The position numbers and the translations under genes were made by a program. Shown piece after piece: positions 7,491-14,681 of a stretch of DNA of 20,220 nt. The stretch is from an uncultured Flavobacteriales bacterium (lineage in GTDB: Bacteria; Bacteroidota; Bacteroidia; Flavobacteriales_D; Sanyastnellaceae): assembly GCA_938092195.1 (NCBI GenBank), contig CALKHD010000092.1:1-20220 (forward strand), written 5' to 3'. How positions within the stretch are numbered: the stretch's first letter is position 1; each line of letters opens with the position of its first letter. A model generated the notes under the pieces. That model did not search any database, was not told the origin of the DNA, and saw only the letters and a list, made by a program, of their open reading frames with translations.

Positions 7491-9028
7491 CAAGGGCAAA
7501 TTTGGCCAAAGTCCGCCAACATGGCCAACATGTCGGCTGTGGTGACCTGACCGTCCCCAGTGATGTCATTCTCGCATTCCGCAAGACAACCGAACTCACC
7601 AAGGAGTGACAGAACATCGCCGACAGCCACAATGCCGTCCCCGTCTATATCTGAGGGACAATCGTCCACCGACGGCGTGCCCGCACAGCCGTAATTGAAT
7701 GCGGCGCAGTTGGTGTAGTTGTCGTCGTAGGTCGTCGCATCACCATCGTCGCATGGGTCACCTTCGAAGATGCAGCTGCCGTCGCTCAAGTTGGCGGAAG
7801 GGTCATAGTTGCAGGCCGACCCTGACATGCAGCCCTGAATGGTGATGGGCGTTCCCAAACAACCGTAGTCTGGACCGCTGCAATCGGTGTACATATCATT
7901 GAATGTCATGGCGTCCCCATCGTCACAAGGGTCACCTTCAAAGACACAACTCCCATCGTTTAAATTGGCAGAAGCGTTGTAGTTGCACGCCGATCCCGAT
8001 GTGCAACCCAGAACGACCACAGGTTCTCCCTCACATCCGAAGTTGGGTGCTCCACAGTCGGTGTAGACGTCGTTAAATGTGGAGGAATTGCCGTCATTGC
8101 AAGACATGCCCACAGAGAGGCAACTGCCATCGTTCAAGGTGGCCTCTGCGTCGTAGTTGCAAGCCGCCGAGGACGTGCATCCTGGGATGTCCGCAGGAGG
8201 CTCCCAGAACCAAGCGTCAAACACCCACTCAGGGTGGTCGATGTAAGGATTTCGATTGCCCTGGGCAGTCTCTGCACGGTTGTTTCGGGTCACTTCCACG
8301 GGGGCCACAGGATCGTCCAAATGCCATTGGTAAAGGACCGCAGGGTCGGCCAAACCTGAGATGTCTCCCGCCTGAGTGGGGTACATGGTGTAGAAATAAA
8401 AAACACTTCTAGCCACATCGCCTTTGACCTCTTCGCGCGGCTCCCAAACGTCGCCAGAGCCCTCACTAAATTCACTGGAGTTGGAAGGCTCTGAGCCCGT
8501 GCTCAAATACGCACCTGAGCTGGACACCCCATACCACTGAGCTTCACCGTCGGGAACCTCACCATAACCGTCATTGGAACGCGCAGAGTTGGCGGAACCA
8601 TGACACGGACGAATCGACCAAATGTCGGACTTCATGGGAGACGCAGAACCATAAAATGACTGTGGAACAATGTGCTCTGCGTTGATGGGATTGGGGTAGG
8701 TGACAAACCCGCTCTCTTGCTGAAACCCTGTGTAAATGCACTCAATTTCACCGTCGTAAGCATCCACAAACCCATACATCTGAATGCGGGCTTGGTTGTA
8801 GCCCAGGTTGGTGAATTGGCCATCGTACCAATTGACCTTGATCCAGCTCCGGAGCGGCGCCAAGTTCAAATCTCCAGGGTCATCTGGCTGGGCGAGCGCC
8901 ATGAAAGGCACCAAGAGCATCCCCAAAAGGGAAATGCGCGAAAGGAAGGACTGAAAATGACTCAAGGCAGTCACCAAATTACGCAGGTCAAGGCTGCCAA
9001 CGGGCATCGTTGACGAATGCTGTATCAT
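7490..9028 (-). CDS. Secreted endonuclease I family protein with three 58-aa repeats and dockerin-like tail
   Basis: The nuclease domain (~residues 55-275, numbered from base 9028) closely parallels the one in the 1313-residue protein: INAEHIVPQSFYG with His119, DIWSIRPCHGSANSARSN and KGDVARSVFYFYTMYP. Three tandem Cys/Asp units (283-456) and a dockerin-like tail (458-512; DIDGDGIVAVGDVLSLL, then DITGDGQVTTADML) follow. It is predicted to be an exported, non-specific DNA/RNA-cleaving enzyme. The start is uncertain. The ATG at 9028 overlaps the upstream peroxidase gene by 41 bases, with another ATG at 9007. A GTG at 8974 would begin 13 bases after that gene and give a more normal signal peptide ending near FMALAQ. 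The stop overlaps the ATG of the carboxypeptidase gene, suggesting joint expression. No type 9 sorting tail is seen. Confidence 0.9.
   Translation of the reverse strand: MIQHSSTMPVGSLDLRNLVTALSHFQSFLSRISLLGMLLVPFMALAQPDDPGDLNLAPLRSWIKVNWYDGQFTNLGYNQARIQMYGFVDAYDGEIECIYTGFQQESGFVTYPNPINAEHIVPQSFYGSASPMKSDIWSIRPCHGSANSARSNDGYGEVPDGEAQWYGVSSSGAYLSTGSEPSNSSEFSEGSGDVWEPREEVKGDVARSVFYFYTMYPTQAGDISGLADPAVLYQWHLDDPVAPVEVTRNNRAETAQGNRNPYIDHPEWVFDAWFWEPPADIPGCTSSAACNYDAEATLNDGSCLSVGMSCNDGNSSTFNDVYTDCGAPNFGCEGEPVVVLGCTSGSACNYNASANLNDGSCVFEGDPCDDGDAMTFNDMYTDCSGPDYGCLGTPITIQGCMSGSACNYDPSANLSDGSCIFEGDPCDDGDATTYDDNYTNCAAFNYGCAGTPSVDDCPSDIDGDGIVAVGDVLSLLGEFGCLAECENDITGDGQVTTADMLAMLADFGQICP
7661..8182 (-). 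repeat. In-frame tandem repeat, exact 174-bp period (3 copies)
   Basis: Units begin at 8182, 8008 and 7834 on the - strand, exactly 58 codons apart. Each reads roughly GC.S..ACNY...A.L.DGSC, then a CDDGDA or CNDGNS loop, then (Y)TDC..P(N/D)(F/Y)GC.G.P. One further unit of the same kind lies in the converging giant gene at about 2817-2987. The regular spacing points to duplication by unequal exchange. Cysteines and acidic residues suggest disulphide- and calcium-stabilised spacers. Confidence 0.85.
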
Positions 9029-10016
9029 TTAGGGAAAACAGGAAGGCCAACAGGTCAGAATGCTCCTGCTCGTTCAATGCAAAAGGCGCCAAACCCGTGT
9101 CTTGGTGGGCGTGTCCCTCTCCCCCAGATGCGTAGTGGCTCACAACCGCATTCAGGTCCTCGAACCTCCCGTCGTGCATGTAAGGAGCCGTAAAACCGAT
9201 GTTTCTGAGTGTGGGGATTTTGAAAGCGCCACTGTCCGCCGGTTCACCCGTGACGCGCCACCGACCAGGATCCACTGAAACCCCTTCGAGGCCGTTGTTG
9301 GCAAACCCATGGGTGGTGAACAAAGGAGGGGCATGGCAGCGATCACAGCCCAAGCCATCGCCACCAAACAAAGCATAACCCCGTTCCACTGAAGCCTCTA
9401 CTGCGCCTCCATTTTGCCACTGATCCCAGGTGGAATTTCCGCTCAACAGGCTCCGCTCGAACGTGGCCAAGGCGCGGGTCATGACGAAAGGGTCCAAGCC
9501 ACGTCCGTATGCATTCATGGCTTGGGCTTCATAGTCCATGGCCAACTCTTCGCAGACGCTCACAATGTTGTGCGCCATTTCTGTAGGCTCTTGCAGGGGG
9601 ACCAAAACCTGCATTTCCAAGGTGGGGACTCCTCCTTCCGACATGAAATGCGGTTGGTAGGCCACGTTGGTCAACGTGGCCGAATTCCTCTCTCCAGTTG
9701 CACCAAACGCACCGGGCGTCAAGGCCTCTGGTGCGCTAAAGGCTTTTTCAGGAACATGGCACGTGGCACAGCTCACCGCTCCGTCTAAGGACAATCTCTG
9801 GTCAAAGAACAGCGCCTTGCCCAAGGCCCAACGGACATCATTAAATGCATTGTCTTCAGGAAATTCGGGCTCTCCCAATGCCGGAGGCGGGACCAAATTC
9901 AACGTGGCGGACTCTTCAACTGGATCCAAGCACTCCCGCGAATCCGAGCAGCCCATCGCGAGAAGCAAAAGCCCCAGCAATGACGTGGTTCGAATCCAGA
10001 TGAAAGCGCCTTTCAT
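8988..10016 (-). CDS. Di-haem cytochrome c peroxidase (CCP/MauG family) lipoprotein
   Basis: The ATG at 10016 is chosen over one at 10058 because it directly opens a lipoprotein signal (MKGAFIWIRTTSLLGLLLLAMGC), with the lipobox Cys at residue 23. The 342-residue length fits the family. Two c-type haem sites are visible: SCATCH (Cys83, Cys86, His87) and GCDRCH (Cys224, Cys227, His228). The APYMHDGRF motif (Met280) matches the usual distal Met region, and IPTLRNI precedes it. The family reduces hydrogen peroxide to water using electrons from cytochrome c, or carries out MauG-like oxidations; which applies here cannot be told. It should sit in the periplasm, tethered to a membrane. The gap to the upstream gene is 45 bases and the next gene starts at or just before this stop, so an operon is likely. 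Confidence 0.92.
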   Translation of the reverse strand: MKGAFIWIRTTSLLGLLLLAMGCSDSRECLDPVEESATLNLVPPPALGEPEFPEDNAFNDVRWALGKALFFDQRLSLDGAVSCATCHVPEKAFSAPEALTPGAFGATGERNSATLTNVAYQPHFMSEGGVPTLEMQVLVPLQEPTEMAHNIVSVCEELAMDYEAQAMNAYGRGLDPFVMTRALATFERSLLSGNSTWDQWQNGGAVEASVERGYALFGGDGLGCDRCHAPPLFTTHGFANNGLEGVSVDPGRWRVTGEPADSGAFKIPTLRNIGFTAPYMHDGRFEDLNAVVSHYASGGEGHAHQDTGLAPFALNEQEHSDLLAFLFSLNDTAFVNDARWQP

Positions 10017-10061
10017 GGTGTCAAAGATGCAACCCCAATCCGACCCCAAATGTTGCACAGG

Positions 10062-10739
10062 TCAAGGCGTTCCAAAGAAGGCCACCGAAAAGTCCAAGAC
10101 CGTCCAGGTGTAGTCGCCATAGCCACCTCCGGTATAGCGCGGGGCCAAATGCCAGTCGCCTTCGTGCGGAAGCAAAATGGACTCTGCATGGGGGAACAGT
10201 TCCTCAAAAACATAAATGTTCTCGAACCACCCTTCCTCTTGAAGCTCACCCATTGGGTTGTCGTCCGGGGTCATGGCCAAGCTCTCGTTGAACTCCATGT
10301 ACCAGATGTATGAATCCGTGTCTGGGTGATAACTGACCTGGCCAGTGACAAATGGAGTGGGCGCAAAAAACCGAACATGGTTAAACTCCACAGGGATGTT
10401 GGTGACCATCCAAGTTTGATCGACCCAAGCCGTGTCCAATTCGAATTCGCCTTCTTGATTTTCTCGGAGTTGAACATCCATGGCAGCCAGAGTAAATGCC
10501 ACGCTGTCCACGGGCACCTCCCCCTCCATGAGCGCGTCACAATGGACCTCCCAAGGGTACTTGATGATGGAATCAACAGACTGTTCCCATGCCGTCAAAA
10601 AGCCCGTCAAATCTGCGGAAGTGACGATGCCATCGCCGTTGTAATCGGGATTCCAGACGCCTTGACCACTCGAAGGGAGCCCCATGAACACTGCAATCAG
10701 CATCAATGCTGCTCGCCGCAAAAGAAAATTCCCAACCAT
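10062..10739 (-). CDS. Exported protein of unknown function with N-terminal dockerin-like motif (225 aa)
   Basis: The ATG at 10739 gives a good signal peptide (RRAALMLIAVFMGLPSSGQG). An upstream ATG at 10772 would bury it and is disfavoured. Immediately after cleavage lies one dockerin-like loop, NPDYNGDGIVTSADLTGFL (residues 30-48), at the mature N-terminus rather than at the C-terminus as in the neighbouring nucleases. The remaining ~170 residues are rich in Trp, Tyr and acidic residues (VRFFAPTPFVTGQVSYHPD, YIWYMEFNESLAM, GDYTWTVLDFSVAFFG) and look beta-rich. I do not recognise the family. It sits 45 bases upstream of the cytochrome peroxidase gene on the same strand, so shared transcription is likely. 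The dockerin-like loop suggests calcium binding and a link to the other exported proteins of the cluster; that is inference. Confidence 0.75.
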   Translation of the reverse strand: MVGNFLLRRAALMLIAVFMGLPSSGQGVWNPDYNGDGIVTSADLTGFLTAWEQSVDSIIKYPWEVHCDALMEGEVPVDSVAFTLAAMDVQLRENQEGEFELDTAWVDQTWMVTNIPVEFNHVRFFAPTPFVTGQVSYHPDTDSYIWYMEFNESLAMTPDDNPMGELQEEGWFENIYVFEELFPHAESILLPHEGDWHLAPRYTGGGYGDYTWTVLDFSVAFFGTP

Positions 10740-10754
10740 CAATGCATGCAACTT

Positions 10755-10775
10755 GGTTTGTATAAGATACAACCC
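10755..10775. other. AT-rich hairpin upstream of the 225-aa exported protein gene
   Basis: Nine-base arms (10755-10763 and 10767-10775) pair at eight of nine positions around a 3-base loop, ending 16 bases before the ATG at 10739. A perfect palindrome TGCATGCA lies next to it at 10743-10750. No T-run follows on either strand, so it does not look like a terminator. It may be an operator or a leader structure, or chance. Confidence 0.35.
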
Positions 10776-10809
10776 AAACCCACCATTCGCAATTTGGAAT
10801 TCACTTAAA

Positions 10810-12246
10810 CTAAGACCAACTCACAGGCGCCAACCACCACCAAAGGAGCAAAATGATCCCCAGGGTGGTCAGGTTCAAGATCAATCCTGTCTTGGCCATG
10901 TCCGCCATCCGGATGCGCCCGGATGAGAAGACAATGGCGTTCGGAGGCGTTGCCATGGGCAGCATGAAGGCCCCGCTCGAAGCCAAGGCCACCGGTGCGG
11001 CGAAATACAAAGGGTGAACCCCCATGCCTATGGCCAGGGCTCCCGCCACAGGTGTGAGCAGCAAGGTCAAGGCCAGGTTGCTCATCAATTCAGTCGCAAA
11101 CAATCCCATGGCCGTCACCAAGACCAACATGGCCACAACGGACCAGCCCAAATTGGCGGCGTGTTCAGCGAGAACGGTGGCCCACCCTGCCATTTCGAAC
11201 CCTTTGGCCAGGGCCAACCCTCCGCCAAACAGGAGCAAAATCTCCCAGGGCAGCCGCCGCAGGTCTTCGGCGCCCAGTAAGCGCTCCTTTTGACCTTTTT
11301 CGCCCTTGACTCCGGACGGACAGGCAAAACAAAGAATGGCTGCAGCAACGGCCACCGAGGTGTCGTTCAACTCCAAGCCCAATGGCTCAACCCATCCGTT
11401 CAGGGGCCGTCGAAACATCCATAAAAAGGCCGTCCCCCCAAACAAAACCAAGACCCGCTTCTCGGCTTTGGACATGAAGCCAAGCTTGGACCATTCTGCT
11501 GACACCACCTCATTGGTGTTGCCCTCCCCGTTGGACTTGGGCAATTTGTGCATCACAACCAACCCTCCATACACCGCCAACAGAACCACCATGGAGATGG
11601 GCAAGCCGACCGCCATCCATTCTACAAAGCCAATGTCCACGCCAAATCGATCGGAAGCCACTCCGGCCAGGGCCGCATTGGGTGGTGTGCCAACCAATGT
11701 GGCCATCCCCCCCGTATTTGCACCGTATGCCACACCGAGAACCAGCGCATTGCCCCATGCGAGGGGGCCGTTTTGCTCTTCAAGCAGGGCCAAAACCGCC
11801 ATGGCCATGGGCAGCATCATCAGCGTGGTGGCTGTGTTTGAAATCCACATGCTCATCAGGGCTGTGGCCAGCATAAAGCCCAACAAAGTTCGCCTTGGTC
11901 CTCCCCCCATTCGGCGCAACAAATGCAAGGCAAAACGCCGGTGCAACCCGTGCCTTTCCAAGGCCAATGCCAACACGAAGCCCCCCAGAAACAACCAAAT
12001 AAATCGCGATCCAAAAGGGGCTGCCACAGACTGGATGTCCATCACCCCCAAGGCGGGAAACAGTGCGATGGGCAGCAAACTCGTTGGCCCCAACGCCACT
12101 GCACCTCCGACCCACCACCACAACATCCACCAGGCCGTTCCGGCCAAGGCTGCTTGGTTGATTTCCCCCGAAGTGGGCAACAAAATCAGGGCCAAGGCAA
12201 AGCCCAAGGGGCCTCCCCAGAATGCCAGGATCTCCCGAGTGTTCAT
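10810..12246 (-). CDS. SLC13/DASS-family anion:sodium symporter (478 aa)
   Basis: A very hydrophobic protein with about a dozen membrane segments. The first half carries the family signature SNTAT (Ser136-Thr138) in a hairpin, then GTPPN (186-190). The second half repeats the pattern with ELMSNLALTLLLTP (Ser389-Asn390-Leu391) and MATPPNAIVFSSG (431-443), the carboxy-terminal DASS signature. The family moves di- or tricarboxylates, sulphate or similar anions with sodium across the inner membrane; the substrate cannot be read here. The second SNT motif is SNL, a variation that also occurs elsewhere in the family. The ATG at 12246 overlaps the TGA of the upstream EEP hydrolase gene (ATGA), so the two are coupled. 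The length is normal. Confidence 0.92.
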   Translation of the reverse strand: MNTREILAFWGGPLGFALALILLPTSGEINQAALAGTAWWMLWWWVGGAVALGPTSLLPIALFPALGVMDIQSVAAPFGSRFIWLFLGGFVLALALERHGLHRRFALHLLRRMGGGPRRTLLGFMLATALMSMWISNTATTLMMLPMAMAVLALLEEQNGPLAWGNALVLGVAYGANTGGMATLVGTPPNAALAGVASDRFGVDIGFVEWMAVGLPISMVVLLAVYGGLVVMHKLPKSNGEGNTNEVVSAEWSKLGFMSKAEKRVLVLFGGTAFLWMFRRPLNGWVEPLGLELNDTSVAVAAAILCFACPSGVKGEKGQKERLLGAEDLRRLPWEILLLFGGGLALAKGFEMAGWATVLAEHAANLGWSVVAMLVLVTAMGLFATELMSNLALTLLLTPVAGALAIGMGVHPLYFAAPVALASSGAFMLPMATPPNAIVFSSGRIRMADMAKTGLILNLTTLGIILLLWWWLAPVSWS

Positions 12247-13088
12247 GGCATCAGGGCGATGTACACCGGCAGGTGATCAGAGATGTAGAATCCATCGATG
12301 ATCTGCTCTTCGGTGCAATACCAAAGAACCTCTCCCCCGTCCACCAAAATGTGATCGATTCGAGGGGCCCCTCTGAGTCCACCCGTGGCAAAACCTGTAA
12401 AGGTTCCAATGCCATCGCGACATCGCCTTTTGGAGGCTTCATAAGCGTCCTCTAAACGCCCGGAAGTGAGGATGTCGAGTTCGGGGGACCCCACTTCAGC
12501 GTTCAAATCGCCCAGCACCAAATTGACGTCGGCGCGGCTCCCAGACAACCGAGACGAAATGAGCTGTGCAGAGGCCACCCTCGCTTGCGTTCCCACATGG
12601 CTGAAGTGAGCATTGACCACGCGGAACACTTGATCGGTTTGCCGGTCGTGAAGCATCACCAATGTGGCGACCCTGGGCAATTGAGCATCCCAACCGATGG
12701 ACCCCACCTCTTGCGGCGCAGGACTCAGCCACAGGGTTTCGGCATGCAACAAATCAAAGCGACTGCGGCGCCAAAACACGGGACAAAACTCCCCAGCCTT
12801 GGCGCCATCGTCGCGCCCCACTCCGTAGTGGTCGTGCTCGGGCAGGCCCTCTGCGAGGTCGGAGACTTGGTGCGACAAGGCCTCCTGAAACCCGAGGATA
12901 TCGAAGTAAGTCACCGCCTTGACGACCTTGTCCTTTCGCTGATCCCACGTCAAAGGATCCGCCGGATTGTCGTACCGGATGTTGAAAGTGACCGCGGCCA
13001 ATTCATCGGGGTGCTGACCCCAAGCAGAACCCCCCATAGAAGCCGCCACCATGAGAATGGTAAGCCGGCACAGACAAGACCTCATCAT
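12243..13088 (-). CDS. Secreted endonuclease/exonuclease/phosphatase (EEP) family hydrolase
   Basis: The start at 13088 (a second ATG follows at 13085) gives a signal peptide ending near GGSAWGQ. Longer starts up to 13409 would run into the divergent rlmD gene. The 281-residue product has the complete EEP catalytic set: Asn36 in TFNIRYD, Glu69 in GFQEA, His161 in NAHFSH, Asp194 and Asn196 in GDLNAE, Asp245 in RIDHILVD, and Asp271-His272 in SDHLPV. The family cleaves phosphodiester or phosphomonoester bonds with Mg; candidate substrates include DNA, phospholipids and inositol phosphates, and the sequence does not decide. It is predicted periplasmic or secreted. It is coupled by a 4-base ATGA overlap to the anion symporter, which suggests, without proving, that the symporter takes up something related to its activity. 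Confidence 0.92.
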   Translation of the reverse strand: MMRSCLCRLTILMVAASMGGSAWGQHPDELAAVTFNIRYDNPADPLTWDQRKDKVVKAVTYFDILGFQEALSHQVSDLAEGLPEHDHYGVGRDDGAKAGEFCPVFWRRSRFDLLHAETLWLSPAPQEVGSIGWDAQLPRVATLVMLHDRQTDQVFRVVNAHFSHVGTQARVASAQLISSRLSGSRADVNLVLGDLNAEVGSPELDILTSGRLEDAYEASKRRCRDGIGTFTGFATGGLRGAPRIDHILVDGGEVLWYCTEEQIIDGFYISDHLPVYIALMP

Positions 13089-13117
13089 AACAGGCAAGGT
13101 AGCATGGCAACGGGGCG

Positions 13118-13125
13118 TATTTTTG
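13118..13125 (+). promoter_or_regulatory. Candidate Bacteroidota -7 box upstream of rlmD
   Basis: The 75-base divergent gap 13089-13163 must hold promoters for both flanking genes. TATTTTTG at 13118 matches the Bacteroidota -7 consensus TAnnTTTG and would place transcription start about 30 bases before the GTG start. I see no convincing -33 TTTG at the right distance. The box lies inside a weak GGCG/CGCC inverted repeat (about 13114-13129). No clear box is seen for the - strand gene. Confidence 0.35.
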
Positions 13126-13163
13126 CGCCATTCAACGGCCTTGTGCCACTTATTTGATTCAAC

Positions 13164-14681
13164 GTGGCTCGCAAGTCCCGCCTCTTTCACAAAGGCACCA
13201 TTCTCGAATTGGACATCTTGGATGTCGCATACGGCGGAAAAGGCTTGGCCAAAGTCCCGACCGACGAAGGAGAATTCACCGTTTTTGTCCCCAATGCCAT
13301 TGTCGGACAGCGCGTCAGGGCGCGGGTATCCCTGTGCAAAAGGCGACATGCCGAAGCGAGAATCACAGCCGTCTTGAAAAGGGCCCCTGAAGAGGTTTCC
13401 GTTCCGCATCAGACCATTCCCGGCGCCCCGTACATCACCCTACCCCTCGAAGCCCAACGCACCCAAAAGGAGCGCACCACCCTCGATGTGTACAGGCGAA
13501 TTGGAGAGGTTCCGCATTTGGAAGATTGCTATGAAGGATGGGTGGACTCTCCTTCGGGTTTCCATTATCGGAACAAGATGGAGTACAGTTTTGCTGCCAT
13601 CGGCCGGTCACCAGGGGACGACCCAGATGCTGAATTTGAAGATGGCTTTTTTCTGGGCTTCAAATCGAGAGGGACCTGGTGGGCCGTCGAAAACCTCGAC
13701 GCCGACAGCGGCTTGTTTGACCCCGAGTTTGAAGCACTCCTCCCACAAATTCGCCAATGGTGCATGTCTTCTGGACTGCCCCCTTGGCACGCCCCAAAGC
13801 GTTCAGGGTTTTTCCGCTTTTTGGTGGTGCGACGCAGCCTGTCTGAAGACCGATTCCTCATCAACCTGGTCACCACCTCAGATGGCCTGGAGCAGTTTGA
13901 TGCGGCTGACTTCAACCAACGCCTGCAAGAGAAATTGGGCGACCGTTTGGCCGGCTTCATTCACACCCTGAACGACGACAAAGGAGAACGCGTGGAAACC
14001 CGAGATGGCTCTACCCATCATGTTACGGGAAAAGACCACGTGGTGGAACACCTTCACGGACTGGCTTTTGAAATCCGCATGCGGAGTTTCTTCCAAACCA
14101 ATCCACGCTGTGCAGAGCGCTTGTATGCCCAGGTTATGGCCTATGCTTATGCTGAGCCAATGCCAGACATGAAAGCCTCGGACCCCGTGACCATGGACCT
14201 CTTCTGCGGAACGGGAACCATTGCCCAATTGCTGGCGCGTCACGGTGGTCCAGGAACACAGGTGGTGGGTGTGGACTTGGTGGCGGAAGCCATCGCCGAT
14301 GCCCGGCGCAGCGCCGAACGCAATGGAGTTTCAGGGCTGGAGTTCCATGCCGCCGATGTTGGGCGTTTTCTGCTCGACCACCCCGAATACAAAGGCAGGA
14401 TCGGAACCATCGTTTTGGACCCACCGCGCAGTGGAATCAGCCCCAAATCCCTGCGGAAGGTGATTCGCCTTCGGGCCAAGCGCATCGTTTATGTGAGCTG
14501 CAATCCAGCCACCCAAGCCCGCGATTTGGTGACGCTTCGAGAGGCTGGCTACCCCATGAAAGCCTTCAAATTGGTGGATCAGTTTCCTCACACGGCCCAT
14601 GTGGAAGCAGTGGCCTTGTTGGAATTCGACCCCTCGGGCCTTCCCCAAGACGAAGGAATGGACGAAATTGCCGCATCATGA
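13164..14681 (+). CDS. rlmD: 23S rRNA (uracil-C5)-methyltransferase RlmD/RumA family, iron-sulphur cysteines absent
   Basis: The GTG at 13164 is the first possible start; an in-frame TGA lies three codons upstream. The 505-residue protein has an N-terminal TRAM-like domain (to ~65), a central domain (FHYRNKMEYSFA), the SAM-binding motif DLFCGTGTIAQLLA and DPPRSGISP. The catalytic Cys446 is in VSCNPATQARD and the base Glu481 in HVEAVALLEF. The family methylates uridine at position 1939 of 23S rRNA using SAM. In RumA a 4Fe-4S cluster is held by four cysteines. Here the C-x5-C-x2-C sites read VPHQTIPGAP (Val80, Pro86, Pro89), and the fourth region has no Cys (about Asp181), so the cluster is probably missing. 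Catalytic residues are intact, so it is likely functional. A TrmA-like or other uridine target is possible. The stop overlaps the next ATG (ATGA). Confidence 0.9.
   Translation: MARKSRLFHKGTILELDILDVAYGGKGLAKVPTDEGEFTVFVPNAIVGQRVRARVSLCKRRHAEARITAVLKRAPEEVSVPHQTIPGAPYITLPLEAQRTQKERTTLDVYRRIGEVPHLEDCYEGWVDSPSGFHYRNKMEYSFAAIGRSPGDDPDAEFEDGFFLGFKSRGTWWAVENLDADSGLFDPEFEALLPQIRQWCMSSGLPPWHAPKRSGFFRFLVVRRSLSEDRFLINLVTTSDGLEQFDAADFNQRLQEKLGDRLAGFIHTLNDDKGERVETRDGSTHHVTGKDHVVEHLHGLAFEIRMRSFFQTNPRCAERLYAQVMAYAYAEPMPDMKASDPVTMDLFCGTGTIAQLLARHGGPGTQVVGVDLVAEAIADARRSAERNGVSGLEFHAADVGRFLLDHPEYKGRIGTIVLDPPRSGISPKSLRKVIRLRAKRIVYVSCNPATQARDLVTLREAGYPMKAFKLVDQFPHTAHVEAVALLEFDPSGLPQDEGMDEIAAS

Noticed and set aside
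10017..10058. Longer start for the cytochrome peroxidase gene at 10058
   Set aside because: It would add 14 unconserved residues ahead of an evident lipoprotein signal starting at 10016.
11306..12301. Long + strand open frame (331 codons) opposite the symporter gene
   Set aside because: The - strand frame has membrane segments and DASS signatures; the + strand product is low-complexity, Pro/Lys/Asn-rich and crosses into the next gene.
13089..13409. Longer start for the EEP hydrolase gene at 13409
   Set aside because: It would overlap the first ~245 bases of rlmD and hide a clear signal peptide that begins at 13088.
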